64,000 bases of DNA. It comes from Microthyrium microscopicum. Taxonomy: Eukaryota > Ascomycota > Dothideomycetes > Microthyriales > Microthyriaceae. The notes under the pieces are model-generated. The model had not been told where the DNA came from and ran no database searches. It worked only from the letters and a program-made list of their open reading frames with translations. Position 1 is the first letter of the stretch; the number at the start of each line of letters is the position of its first letter. Both the position numbers and the translations under genes were made by a program. Below are positions 49,824 through 62,379 of this stretch, piece after piece. The stretch spans positions 1,006,374 through 1,070,373 of the forward strand of contig MU004238.1 of NCBI GenBank assembly GCA_010405405.1. Reading direction: 5' to 3'.

Positions 49824-51459
49824 AAATCAACCAACCCCAATAAAGGGCCTAGGAGGGGCCAAAGTGGCATCGCAATTCAACTGTCAGCCAAAAGACAGTA
49901 TCGACGTGGCATGCTGACAGGTGGAAATTGAAACATGAAGGGGAAATGGACGACAGGAGGTTGTTTGAACTTTGGGATTCATGCACACGCGATTATGCTG
50001 GACTACTGCGGGATTGGAGTAGTGAAGATTGGAAGATCTAGGAACGTCCATGTATAGAAGTTGAAAAAAAGCAGATGTTCCATGCGATAGCAGGGTATAT
50101 TAGGCTCATACAGGGGAGTATAGGAAACCATGCTCCGAGGCTGGGAAACACGCACCGTGCCGTGGTTGGGTGTCGTTGTTGCAGGCAATAGGAGCCAGAT
50201 CGAAACCAGACAAGCTCGCGGTCCCCATACGATGGTTATGACCCCGGACGGGCCCCAGTCAAGCCCAGTCAAGCCCAGTCTGCGATTAAAATGTTTCAGC
50301 CTTGTCCCTGCATCCCAGCCCGCATTCCAACGTCGTACTAGGCTGACCTAGCAGTCCATCGGTTTTTCTTAGACAACTCCCTAGACTATCCCAGAGTTAA
50401 TCAAAAACAACCAACTACCTCTCATCCTACCACCTACATTCTCTCCCGTTCTTTGCGGCTTTTCATGTGCTGAAGCCCCAGCATTAATAGGAAAAAACAT
50501 ATTCTGCCACCGATTAATTTTAGAAATGCCACCTGGTCTTTGGAAGCGGTTGGTGCGGTGGCTGTTTTATTCGCCGACGCCATGACATTGCAGGCCATCT
50601 CATACGTCATTAGTCCATATGCGGCCCTGCATCGTATATTGAATGCACGAGGCTGCATTACAGACTCGTTGATGGTATTGCAATTTGTTTTGTTTGAGAG
50701 CCGGAGCCGTCAAGGCGTTTTGAACGCTTAACGCTGCTTTGCTGCTTTGCTGCTTTGCGATGTGAGACTACCATCATGTCCCCTCCCAGGCTCCCCTCCA
50801 TCGCTAAACCGCATGCCATCTCCATCTCGACTTTACACGGCCAATCATTACTACTTCCTCTCAACTCGACAGGTAAGCACTCGTTCGCCTTCCCCGGTCT
50901 GAGGCGTACATTCCTGGCTTGTATCTGCAACATAATGCGCAATCGATTTGTTGGAGTTTCTGTCCATCTGCAAGAACCCACATAATATCACCACCGCTTG
51001 ACCCAATCTTAATACTCCGTCTTATACATACGGTACAACGCCCGTTTCTTGGAGGCTCTATTTGCTCAAATATATCACACATCAAATGCACTATACTCTA
51101 ACTTTAATGACGTAGCAATTACTCCTACAGTCCCTCAGCCCATTGCCTTTGTCCCTTCTTTAAATACTAGTAATTCCTATTTCTGGCCACACGAGTAATT
51201 GACTGACATTGCTTTCCCAAACCTCCCCGAACTTCCTGCCGACTCTTAATTTAATATACGTCTCCTGTATTGCATAAAACATATACCACGCCTCCCAACT
51301 ATCCAACCCCCCTCTCGACATCCCTGAGATATTTCCTTTTACTCCTGGTGCTTATTACCACCCATCCTGCAGGTCGTCACTCTCTCCACATTCTCATCTC
51401 ATACATCACCTACCCTATACTTCTAACCCATCCTACCCACTCCCACCCTCCGGCCCATA
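49824..51459. promoter_or_regulatory. Long upstream region of the aquaporin gene with short direct repeats
   Basis: 1.6 kb of non-coding-looking sequence. It holds three tandem copies of a 10-bp unit (AAGCCCAGTC) near 50,255-50,280 and three of CTGCTTTG near 50,733-50,757. A strongly pyrimidine-rich stretch (about 51,270-51,455, C/T runs) ends at the aquaporin ATG, which is common just upstream of fungal start codons. Small frames on both strands show no domain. I see no RNA gene. Confidence 0.5.
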
Positions 51460-53130
51460 ATGGCCACCATCGCCTCTCACCCAGACGACCCAGACGACAA
51501 CGCCATGATCCGCCATCCCGCCACCACCGGCGGCGACCTCTCCACTCCTCTACCCACCTCTGGCCCCACACCACCGCGACACCACCACCACGCCTCCGTA
51601 CGAGACGACGACGGCTTCATGCCGCCCTCTGCCTCACGGGGCCCAGCTCGGTTCGACGACGATCCGCGACGCGGCTCATTCGACGCTCCACCGCGAGATA
51701 TGCCCCGTGGATCTTCATACTATGACCGCAGGTATCGAGACCGCGAATACTGGTACCCTGAATACCGTGGGCCGGAACGTGAACGCGGATACTACATTGA
51801 AGGACCCCCGCCCATGCGAGCAAACTCCCGACGTACAGAGCGGTATAGTATGCCAGTGGAGCGGGCCCGAGGTGGTGGACGGTACAGTTTTGATGATGAT
51901 GAGGCGTCGAGGCCGCCGGTTCGTCCGGTGCATCGAGAGCCGAGTAGTGACCAGGAAGAATATGAAGACTATTTAGCGTGGAAAGACCACGGAGCACGTG
52001 GACGTGGCGGGGGAGGAGGAGGAGGTGGTGGTGGTGGTGGAAGGAATAGGTCGGAGATGGGGGATGCGGCGAGTGAGATTGCGTATAGATTGCCGTATAT
52101 GAGTTGGATGGGGATGAAGATGAGGGGCCATTTTGTGGCAACGTTGGGCGAGTTTGTGGGGACTACGATGTTTTTGTTCTTTGCGTTTTCGGGGACGCAG
52201 GTATGTTGACTGATGGATATGGGTGGTGTGTGATGGCTGCTAATGGTGTATAGGTTGCGAATATTGGTTCGCGGAATGTAGCGAGTACGACGACGAATGG
52301 TGAGACGGGTTTCAGTGTTGAGGTTTTGATGTACATTGCCTTGTCCTTTGGATTCTCGCTCATGGTTAATGTCTGGGTGTTTTTCCGTATTTCGGGTGGA
52401 CTGTTCAATCCAGCGGTAAGTTCTTCCTTTCATCAGTCGCTTTTCTTGTCATGTTGCTAATATCTCTTGTTCTAGGTTACTCTCGCAATGGTTCTCACCA
52501 AAGCCGTCTCAGTCTTCCGCGCCTGTCTTCTCGTTGGCGCTCAAATCTGCGGCTCTCTCTTCGCCTCCTGGCTCGTCTCAATCATCTTCCCAACATCCTT
52601 CAGTGTCCGCACAACCCTCTCCAAAGACACCTCCCTCGCCCGCGGTGTAATAATCGAAATCCTCCTAACAGCCGAACTCGTCTTCACTGTAAGTCCCCCT
52701 TACCCCCCATACCAAACCCTCATCCCATTCCCCCATTACCATCCCAACTAACCCCCTCTTCCCCCAGATCTTCATGCTCGCCAAAGAAAAGCACAAAGCA
52801 ACATTCATGGCCCCCATCGGCATCGGTCTCGCCCTCTTCGTAGCCGAGCTCGTCGGCGTCTACTACACCGGCGGCAGCCTCAACCCCGCGCGCTCCTTCG
52901 GGCCCTGCGTCGTCACCGGCATTTTTGACAAGGAGCACTGGATCTACTGGGTAGGACCTGGAGCGGGTGCCATAATCGCGGTCATTTTTTACAAGTTTAT
53001 TTTGATTTTGCAGTATGAGTTGGCGAATCCGGGACAGGATGAGACGAGTGAGAAGAAGGCGGAGCAGGTGGCGGAGGAGGCGAAGGAGACGCTGAAACAG
53101 CAACGACATACGGGCATGAATGCGGTGTAG
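51460..53130 (+). CDS. Aquaporin / aquaglyceroporin with long N-terminal extension
   Basis: Four exons (51460-52200, 52254-52415, 52476-52688, 52768-53130) encode 492 aa. The first ~210 residues are hydrophilic: Asp/Pro/Arg-rich, with Tyr-Arg motifs (YYDRRYRDREYWYPEYRG) and a 12-Gly run near 183-195. The channel then starts with MRGHFVATLGEFVGTTMFLFFAFSGTQ. The first pore motif is LFNPAVTLAM (Asn 299), split exactly after NPA by intron 2. The second is GGSLNPARSFGP (Asn 411), with TGIFDKEHWIYWVGPGAGA behind it. An intact NPA pair with Arg after the second motif supports a functional water or glycerol channel in the plasma or a vacuolar membrane. Fungal members with such long N-termini are often osmotically regulated through that tail. 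The C-terminus is a Glu/Lys-rich helix. Confidence 0.9.
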
Positions 53131-54152
53131 AATTCGTTGGTGAGTAAAAGGCTTTTGGTGATGTTGGGCGGGTCAAAGATTTTCATGGGTACTGGCGTTT
53201 TGAGGTGGTTCAAGATTTGGTATTCATTTAATAGCCGCATAGCGAAGTTTTGGCGCATTGGGCAACGATGATATCAGGATGACATGAGGTACGATTCGAT
53301 ATGTACGATTGAATGTTTTGCTGTAATTCGTATGAGGTGTAAGATAGATTGTTAGATCTGATATACACGCAATTAGATCGAGTCTCGTCTGAACCGTTCT
53401 CTTTAGCTAACTACTTGTATTCCCAAGCAGCGTCAGGTGTGCTCTATAATCGGATGACGTAGTGTTATACGGAACCAGTCACAAGTTCGGAGTTCAGAGT
53501 TAACGAGGTGATTATTAACGGTGTCTACGTTTTGTATCGCCATTTCTGGCCGAAGTTTATTGTCTTTCTTGTCAGGTCTGGTGTCTGGCATCATGCGTTG
53601 TGAACACTTTGTTCTCCACATTTTCGAATTATTTTCGAGTATTATGAGGCCTCCTCTAGATAGCAAGGAATCTGATAGGACAAAATAAAGTTCCACAATT
53701 TGAGGTGTTGATCGAGGAATTGGTCAGTGACCTCGTCCGACAGACTTTACTACCTTGTACACCTATATCCTCAGAACTAACAGTCTAAGAGTTTTTGCGC
53801 ACTCTTAGATGCATCTCATAAGTTCGTTCTTCCTTCTCCGATTCGTTTTAAGGTCGCTTTATACTCCAGCGAGGTGTAAAGTTGCAGTGACTAGTCTACC
53901 TCCACAAGGAGATTATGCCTTCAGATATGTCACCAGATGACTCCGAGAATAGACTAGCGACTTGACGACATTCACTTGAGTACTCTCGGTGACGAGATAA
54001 CTCCTGATTCCAATGCCGTCATCTGCTATAAAATCTAATTCTCCTCATCCACTTCCTCCAGCATTCCAACCGCTTCTTACCACAACTTCAACCCAACACT
54101 TTCCAAAACCACGACAATCACACAAACAAAACACCATCAAACTCTCTCCAAG
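53131..54152. promoter_or_regulatory. Upstream region of the small secreted protein gene
   Basis: About 1 kb without a supported gene. The last 150 bases before 54153 are C/A-rich and purine-poor, typical of fungal 5' UTRs. No regulatory site is named. Confidence 0.45.
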
Positions 54153-54738
54153 ATGCGTTTCTTTACCATCTTCACCGTTTCGCTCGGCATGGTCGGCTCT
54201 GCAGTAGCCAGTCCTTTCAACGCAACCTACCAATCCTCCAGCGCTCTCGAAGCCGCCGTCCAGGTAAAACTCTTCCTATTCTAATCCATCACCACCTCTC
54301 AATGCCCTCCTCCAATCCCCCCATAACCCAACTAACCTCAACCACCAGAAACTAACCACCATCCACGGCCCCGCCAACCTCACCGCCGTCAAAGCCGCCC
54401 TCGGCTACTACGGCGTCATCTGCAACCAAAACAAGCTCAACAAAAACGACATTGGCGCCTGCTACGACATTCTACAAGACAAGAAAGACCGTACCTTCTA
54501 CGTCGGTGTTTCCGGCAAAGGCAAAGGTGATTTCTGCCACTTCAACGACGTGTACTTTAGCGGTATTGGTTGGTCTGATAATGGGGGTCGGGGAACTGGT
54601 GAGGCGCCGGGCGTGCAGTGTGTGGTTGCGTATGCTACGATTATCTACTATTGTGGGTTTAGTGGTGGGTCGGTGGGGACGTTTCAGAGCGCGGATAATG
54701 ATCTTGTTGTTCATATGACTGATCATTGGGTTATCTGA
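54153..54738 (+). CDS. Small secreted protein, candidate effector
   Basis: Two exons (54153-54263, 54349-54738; 85-nt intron with a CTAAC branch and CAG acceptor) encode 166 aa. A signal peptide (MRFFTIFTVSLGMVGSAVAS) is followed by a short, soluble mature part with five Cys (in ICNQ, GACYD, DFCHF, VQCVV and YYCGF contexts). One N-glycosylation site is likely at FNATY and one at PANLT. The second half is rich in Gly and aromatic residues with a beta-like pattern (TFYVGVSGKGKGDFCHFNDVYFSGIGW). I do not recognise the family. Size, secretion signal and Cys content fit a host- or microbe-directed effector or a small extracellular protein, but no function can be claimed. Confidence 0.75.
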
Positions 54739-55412
54739 GGCACTAGAGAATGAATGGCCGTGATGGACATGGTGGTTGGGAAGAGTGGTAATCATGCGGC
54801 ATAGCATGCGAACACAATGCTTGTTGTCGCGGATTGAGGATCGGATTCATAGTTCTCAATTGCAAACGTTTGTTCCCTTTCTCTCCACAGGTAGATTTTT
54901 AAAGTTGCCGATATGTAGCGTCTTCTTCCCGTGGGGAACATATCTACTTATCGAGATATTCACCCCTCTCTTCAGCAAGCCAGATGAATGTGTGCAATGT
55001 CACGGGTAATTCCATATCCGGGAAGCTCGAGCAAATTGTATCTACGTATTGATTGCCCGAAAGGTATGTCTTATACAGCTACTACTGGACTGCTCCTCTA
55101 CTTTAGCTACCTGTCCAAGCACTTCAACTCAAATACTCAAGGAGAGCGTGTATGGTTATGTACCTCACCTACTCAGAACTTTCTGACTAGCTTTTGAGCT
55201 AGGTACTGTCTGTTAGATATCTTCACTACCGATGACCTCGACTTCATTCTTTGCAAGGCATGTCTGTAAAGGCAAGCTATCCGCGCCATACTGTTACTTG
55301 GCCTCATCTCCTTTTCGACTAACCACCAGAAAGATCGTTTCTTGCCTGACTCTCCAGAATCAACAAACTTCATCAAACTTCCAGCTGTCCCAAAGTCATT
55401 CCAAACATAAAG
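54739..55412. other. Intergenic region with no supported gene
   Basis: About 670 bases lie between two plus-strand genes. Several small frames overlap on both strands with no domain. The promoter of the next gene should be here. Confidence 0.45.
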
Positions 55413-56828
55413 ATGGCGAAGGTGAAGCAGGCGACGGCTCAAAATATGAGGCCTCTGGACCGGATTTCCCAGCGCCTCTCAGGCACTAACCCGACCATGA
55501 CAAAAAGGCAACCTGTGAACAGCATCGCTGAGCTCAACCTGGCCCTTCGTAATGCAAATTTTCGCCTTTTCCCAATAAGCTCAACTGATCGTGACCGACT
55601 GAATGATTCGGTACTTCCATATTATTTCAACATCGAAGACATGAATCCGGATCTGCTCTGTGTGGTCACACTTATACGTCACGCCATTATGACCAAGGTC
55701 AAGAAGGCAGAGGTCATGGACATAATGAATCGCATACCATGCAGTTGTCCCTATTATCGTTGTCGTGGGACATTCTCAGGTCACCATTTCACCAGACCTG
55801 GTAAAATCACCATTATCTCTCCGCTTTGGTCTCATCAGCAGCACCCTGAAAAGATTGGTAAGTCTCTTTTCTTCTGATGCGTTTCTGTTACGAACGGTAG
55901 AATTGTCTAGGTATCAACGGAGAGAAATTCGCCCTTTCTGCTAATTTTGCTGACAACAAACAGGACTCTCAGTTGCGGTCTATAGTAGGTATACCAGTAT
56001 ACATACGAAAGGTTGCATACGTCCTGCGGTTGAGAGCAGCGTATGTGAAAATACGGTGCAAACCATTTTCAACTGTGATTCCGCAACTATGGACAACGTG
56101 CGGGCGTTCCTTGCGCCGGTGAAAGTGCATCGCATATCTCATCGTCCTTGGGTGAATGAGCAAATTGTCGATAAAGCATGTATGTCGCAGGTGAGGTAAT
56201 GAAAGCCTTATCATCGCGCAAAATAGCTAACGAAAACGAGTTTTCTCGCTTATTTATCCATGCCTGGAGCAAAGTTGTCGAGAAGCAGCAACAGCAAGAT
56301 ACAACTGAGCATCCAGTTGCCACAAATGGGACTGCTAAGCAAGTCGATGTTGTTGACTTGACGCACGCGAGCGAGGAAGAAATCGCTGAAGACTATTTGA
56401 CTCTGGAGGACTGTGGTGAAGAAAATTCTACTGTAAAGGATTATGTCTCAAGCGTTGCCATTTTAGAAGACTCTACTGGAGAAGATTCTCCTAAGGCTTT
56501 CCTAGAGTGGAAGACCGAAGCCCAAGCAGACGCAATAACGACACAGTCAAGGCTGGAAGAGACCCAAAAGGCGAAAGTTGCTGTCACTGATCGCATCAAG
56601 CCCGGTACAATCTACATAGCAGATGAGAAAGGCTACATTGAGATATCACATGGACGAATGTCAACCGAGATTGTAAGCCAAAATCTGTCAGTTGGAAATC
56701 CTCTAGTCAATGAGCCACCCATTACGTCTCTGTCGGGCAATTGCAATTTGCTCGGCGATGAGGCCAATGCCAGCTCTTCTTTGACGGGAAAGAAGCCATT
56801 GCCTACCGTAGCGTGGAGGGTGGAGTAG
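55413..56828 (+). CDS. Unrecognised 420-aa protein
   Basis: Three exons (55413-55857, 55964-56179, 56227-56828) encode 420 aa. Intron 1 (106 nt) uses the acceptor after GCTGACAACAAACAG, and intron 2 is 47 nt. With this splicing one clean frame continues throughout, giving KIGLSVAVYSRYTSIHTKGC at the first join. Visible features are a basic N-terminus (MAKVKQATAQNMRPLDR) and a Cys cluster IPCSCPYYRCRGTFSGHH (~110-127) that could bind a metal. A second Cys-containing helical region (SSVCENTVQTIFNCDSATMDN) follows, and then an acidic C-terminal third (DLTHASEEEIAEDYLTLEDCGEEN). No signal peptide or membrane segment. I do not recognise a family. An alternative acceptor at the TCTAG near 55,910 keeps a frame that stops early, so I rejected it. 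Confidence 0.7.
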
Positions 56829-56968
56829 CGGACATGAAGTTAAGCCAAATATATTATGCCGTAGGAAGACATTATAGTGTTTCTATTTCTTTGAAGACTT
56901 CATTCTTTCGTAGATCTTCATGTTTATCAAATAAAAGCATTTACAACTAAAGATGAAGAAGGCACTGA
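56829..56968. other. Short 3' flank of the 420-aa gene
   Basis: Ordinary sequence between the last gene and the AT-rich block; probably the 3' UTR. Nothing else is visible. Confidence 0.5.
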
Positions 56969-59379
56969 TACGTGACGTTAGATCATAGCTCTTACCTATT
57001 CCTAAAGAGGTAGGGCTAGGGTCAGATAGATATTCTATCCCCTTTAGGGATCGGAAGCTAGATAGCTTCCTTATTCTATTATCTTACTTACTATAACTTC
57101 ATCTTATTATATACTCTCTCTTTAGTAGTAGTAATAAGTTTTTAATTCTTTTTAATTATCTTTATTACGAAGATAAATAAAAGAAGCTCTACTAATCTTA
57201 AAGCGTAGTATGTACCTTTTAGAAGATTTTATTCTTTATATTCTTATAGGCTTATTAATTAACTCCTTACTTTAAGCTTAAAGTTTCCTTAGTAGTTTTT
57301 TTACTATATCTCTTACTTCTACTATTTTACTAGAATTATTTTATAAAGTACTTTTACTATATAACTACTAGCGCTAGATATTATATAACCTTTTAATCTT
57401 TACTTACTCTTTTCTACTAATCTATTTTATCTACTTTAATTCTTTATTAAAACTTTTTTTATAATTTACCTTTAAGTATAAAGAATTACTTAATAATATT
57501 AAGAGTAAGCCTTAACTATACTATAATTACTACTACTTAGTAAGAAGTAGTATAATATTAGATAATAGTTAATAAACTATTCTTTACTAATAATTACTAC
57601 TATTTCTCTCTCTTTATTTCTTTTTAATTTTTTATAAGTCCTTACTCTAACTTTTATACTTAAATTTATTAATAATATTAGACTTCTATCTATCCTTAAT
57701 ATAGTAGTCTTATTATTATATACTTTCTCTAAAACCTTTCTATTAATTCTTTTCTAAAAATCTTTAATTCTATATACTAGTAAAAGTAATAAATCTAGTC
57801 TCTAAAAGTTTTTACTATAAATTAGTAATTATATTATTATATAATTATTTCTAAGTATTATACTATAGTATAAAATACTTTCCTAAAACTCTCTCTTAAG
57901 AATTAGATCTCTTTAAGCAAAACTATTAATAAGCTATTCTCTATACTCTACTTATAGATTATACCTTAATTAGGCCTAGTAAGATCTAGTTACTAGTATT
58001 TACCTAGCTAGTAGTTTTAGATCTTTAATAATAAATATCTTTAAAAGTATTTACTATAGCTTTACTACTTCTTAATCTATAAGCTAAGGCTACCTAATAG
58101 TTTTACTAACTAATATATCGCTATAAGAATCTAGTTCTATAAGTAAAAGTTTAAAAAGTTTATAAATAAAAAGAGCTTAAAAAGAAAATTACTTATATAT
58201 TATATAGAGATATATAAATAATATAAATTTATTAGAATCTTTATTAACTAAAGATATAACTTTTAGGAGATAGTATTTATAATTTATATTAATAGAGAAT
58301 CTTTCTTACTAAAAAAAATTATATAAGAAATTTATATTAAAGTTTAAATTTAAGAACTTTCCTAAGATACTAGAAGAGTAGATAAAATAACGTAAGCTAG
58401 AAATAAAAGCTATAAAAGAATTTAGACTTTATTTAGTAAATTTTTATTAAGAGAAAAATTTACTCTTAAATATAGCCTTATCCTAGCTAATACTATAAGT
58501 TTCTTCTAGTAGATTAAGTTTATAAAATCTACCTTTAGAAGTAAATATTAAAGTTATTTCTTTATTAATATTCTTAAAAGATTAGGATCTTATAAGAGAT
58601 TACTCTCTAGTTATATAAATCTTATAAATAGAGAGCTAGAAGTATTCTACTTTATAGCTATTAATAAGAGATAATACTTTTTTAGAGTATAAATTAATAA
58701 TATATCTAGATCTATATTTTAATAGTATAAATTTATTAATATTACTATAGAAAGATTTAGTACTTTCTAAAGAAGGTTTTAAACTTAGATCTAAATTTAA
58801 CTTCTTAATTCTTATAAAGAATTTAGAGTTATTTATAATCTTAATTATTTCTTTCTTAGAAAATCTATCTTTATTATTAAGCTAAAATTCTTTTGCCTTA
58901 AATTATATAGTAATTTAGACTATTCTTAGGTAGTATAGAAATAAGCTTAGTATTTTTTATAAGTATAGATATAATAAAGATTAACTCTCTAAAGAGATTA
59001 TAGTAAATTATTAAAGAGATAGTAAGTAAAATAGAACTACTAACTCTAATAGCTATAGACAAAATAATATTATAGTAAATAGTAAATATTCTAATAATAA
59101 TAGTTATAATAGATTATAGTCCTATAATTATATATTAAGAAAATAGAATAATTCTTATAATAAACATAGTTCTATAGAATTAATCTAGAGAGATTATACT
59201 CCTAAATATTAATAAGACCTAATACTATAATTAATACCTATAGTCTCTATATTAGTAGAATAGTTTATAGCTCTATTAGCCTTACTTAAGCCTATTATAG
59301 AACTTATAATAATAAGCGCTTATATAGTGCCTAATAAAATAAGCTAAGATTTAAATTACGCTATAATAGAGTATTATAT

Positions 59380-60620
59380 AAAATAGAAGACTAAGAATAT
59401 AGAATATTTCTTTTTAGATACTCTATAGAGCTAGAATAAAGAAAGTATATTTTATAGAGATAAAGAATATTACTATAGAAACGTTAGACTATTCTATAAC
59501 TAACTTAAAGATCTTCTAAGTTTAATAGATTATTAAACTATCTAAATAAATATTTCTTATTATCTTTATAAAGTAGTACTACTATAATATATAGTACTAT
59601 TTACTCTTAAGAAAGATAGCTTATAAGAAAGACTAGCTATAGTAAACTAGGTTAAAACTCTTAAAGCTAGATTTATACTAAATAAGATATAAGCTTTAAG
59701 TAAGCTAATAAATAACTCTAACTTACGCTATACTATAAAAGATATATTTAATAAGAAAAGCCTTATATAGTAGCTTTTTAACGTACTTATTAAAGCTAAT
59801 AATATAGGCTTTAAAGATATACTATCTAAGATTAAATAGGCATATATAAACCTAAAACTAGAGTTTATAATAGTAATTAGTAAACTAGACGTAATAATAA
59901 TAATAAGTAGTTATAAGACGTTTCTAAAGAGTAATAAGTTTTTATAGAAGAAGATAGCTATAAGCTATTTTAAGATAATAAGATAACTTTACTATATTTA
60001 GAATACTAGTTATAATTAGTATAATAACTCTTATTATAAAAATCCTAGATATAGTAAAGGTAGTAATTAGTACGCTAGTTATAATAATAGCTCCTTAATA
60101 AACTAAGATATAAAAGTTAATAAATAGCTAACTTACTAATTATAGTAATAAGATTATAGAAAAGATTAAAATAATAGTTAGAAGACTTTAGATTAGCTAT
60201 ATTATAGTTAGAAAGCTATAGCCTTAGGCTTAAGAGACTATTACTAGAACTTAGGTATAAATTTAGGTAAGCCTATAAATAGTATAAAATAGAGTAGTAA
60301 GATACTAAATACTTTTAGTAGATAATTAGCTCTTTATTATAAATCTTCTATTATTAATTACTAATAGTACTAAGATCTTATAAATAGCATTTAATAAAAC
60401 AACTAGGTAAGTAATTAGTATAATAATTCTAACGTTATTATAGACTTACGTAGATCTTATTAGTTTATAAATTATACTTAAGATTAATAGAATAATAACG
60501 TTATATATTTAAATAATAATTAGAATTTTACTACTAATAATAATAATAATAAAAACTACTAAGAGGAGTATAATAAAGTAAACAAAACTAAAGGTAACTT
60601 TAGAGGCTATTAAGATAATA
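59380..60620 (+). pseudogene. Decayed retrotransposon gag-like relic
   Basis: A plus-strand frame shows a helical pattern like the fungal retrotransposon gag domain. A stretch corresponding to 'YRDV-LF' lies near 59,465-59,500, the YTA(E)L-like core near 59,560-59,605, and a following RF / YT-D / R-P pattern to about 59,900. A Gln/Asn-rich tail continues to about 60,600. Many TAA/TAG codons occur where CAA, CAG or TGG codons would be expected. The match to the gag family is from memory of this common fungal sequence. Confidence 0.55.
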
Positions 60621-60647
60621 ATAGCTACTAAATTTACTATCTTTTGT

Positions 60648-60900
60648 TATAAATTCTCTTCGTTGAGATCTCTTTACAAGATCTCTAGCATCCTCATTAC
60701 GTAATGCTAAGGGCTTAGCGCCTAAGGTTTAGCTAGCATAGAGCTTATCTCTTGCTAGCCCTAATCTCTCTTTTAGATTCTCTATCTTAGTTTTCTTAAA
60801 TTATATCTATATCTAGATCGTATCCTTGTATTTATAGCTTCCTAACATAAAACTAAGACCGCTCTAATATTTAAAAACCTATTTTTAAAATGTGCTTACT
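60648..60900 (+). repeat. Possible LTR, approximate
   Basis: The sequence begins TGTTATAAATTCTCTTCG, is GC-richer than its surroundings with intact CA/TG steps, and lies between the first gag relic and the second gag-protease unit. This is how a 5' LTR would be placed. The end is not defined, and no matching second LTR is inside the window. Confidence 0.35.
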
Positions 60901-62379
60901 AATATTGTAAGATTTAATAATTTATGTATTTAAATTCTATTATTCTATGCAAAAATAAGTCTCTAAACTTATAAAAATAATAACCCTACTAGCGTAAAGA
61001 TTTACGTATAAGGACTAAATAGCTCTATAAGTATAGACTAATTAGTAATTAAGGAGAAGATCTTAGCATCTTCTACCCTATATCTACTAGACTTATAGTA
61101 ATAGCTTTGTCCTATACCTATATCTCTTCCTATATACCTAAATTAATAATAATAAACCTAAACTAAGAATTACTCTTAATTAAAGCACCTAAACCTTATC
61201 TTAAACTAGCTACTTTAATAAAGTAAATTATTTAGAAGGCATTAGCTAATCCTTACGTACTAGCGCTACCTACTTAATACTATTTAATATTACCTCTTTA
61301 GACTATGTTTAGTAAACTTTCTATTAGTTACTAATTAGAGATACGCGCATAATTTAAGATTTAATAACTCTAAGAGACTACTTAGTCTATAATGTAATAG
61401 TTAACCTTAAAAATTTTTAATAGTAATAACAATATAGCTAAACTACCTTATAGCTATAGCTAGCATCGTTCTTTTATTTGCTCTTACTATTCTTCTTTAG
61501 CCTAAGCTCTAATCTTATTAAATATTATTAAATAACCTAAAGGTAGCACTTAAAACTTATTTAAGAAGAATAAAGGCAAGAAAGCAATACGTTATAATGT
61601 ATAGCTATATTTGCTAGATTAAGATTAGATTAATTAGATTATTCTTAAAGGCTAATACTTATAATACTTTGTAATATACGTTAGTATTACTCTAGAAGAT
61701 TAAACCTATATTATCTCTATATACCTTATACGAAATTAAGTAGCATTCTAAGTATAAGAGTCTCTAAACCTAGAAAGAAAAATTAGACCTATATTTATTA
61801 ACCTTATTATATTCTACTATATTTAAGGCAAAGTAGAACTAAAGGTTATTAAGAATAAAATAAGCTTTACTTATAGTATTAGCTTTTATGCTAACGTCTA
61901 GTTTAAGTAGCTTTATAACTATATTAAATCTACTTAGGTAGTAAGCATTACTTTTAAAGCTATATATATTAACTTAGTAAACCTATTAAAAGAATGCTAG
62001 CATAATAAAGATAATATTTTAGACCTCTCTACTATATATAATAACGCTATAGTATAAAATTCTCTTCTATAATAACGTATCTATACCCTAGAAAGTAAAG
62101 CTACCTAAGCTATAAGTAAAGCTTATTAGTTAATTAAGTAATAGCTTTACCTTAAGGAATAGGATATAATTTACTACTATAAGGTAACTAGAGCTATAAA
62201 TACTATTAAGCGTCTATATAACTCTTATATTAAAAAGTATAACTAAATTATACTCTTAGAAGAAAAAGTCTAAGACTTTAAAGATTAACTAAGTAACTTA
62301 GCTTATAAGACTAAAGAACTAGTATACTAAATAGACTCTAATAAGAAAGTAGACATAATGCTACTTTCTTAGGGCTATC

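Noticed and set aside
51617-52141. Minus-strand frame with His/Pro runs opposite the aquaporin N-terminus
   Set aside because: It mirrors the Gly/Asp-rich coding sequence of the plus strand; no independent evidence.
55858-55915. Shorter intron 1 (acceptor TCTAG near 55,910) in the 420-aa gene
   Set aside because: The resulting frame ends at a stop before reaching the long third exon, whereas the acceptor at 55,963 gives one continuous protein.
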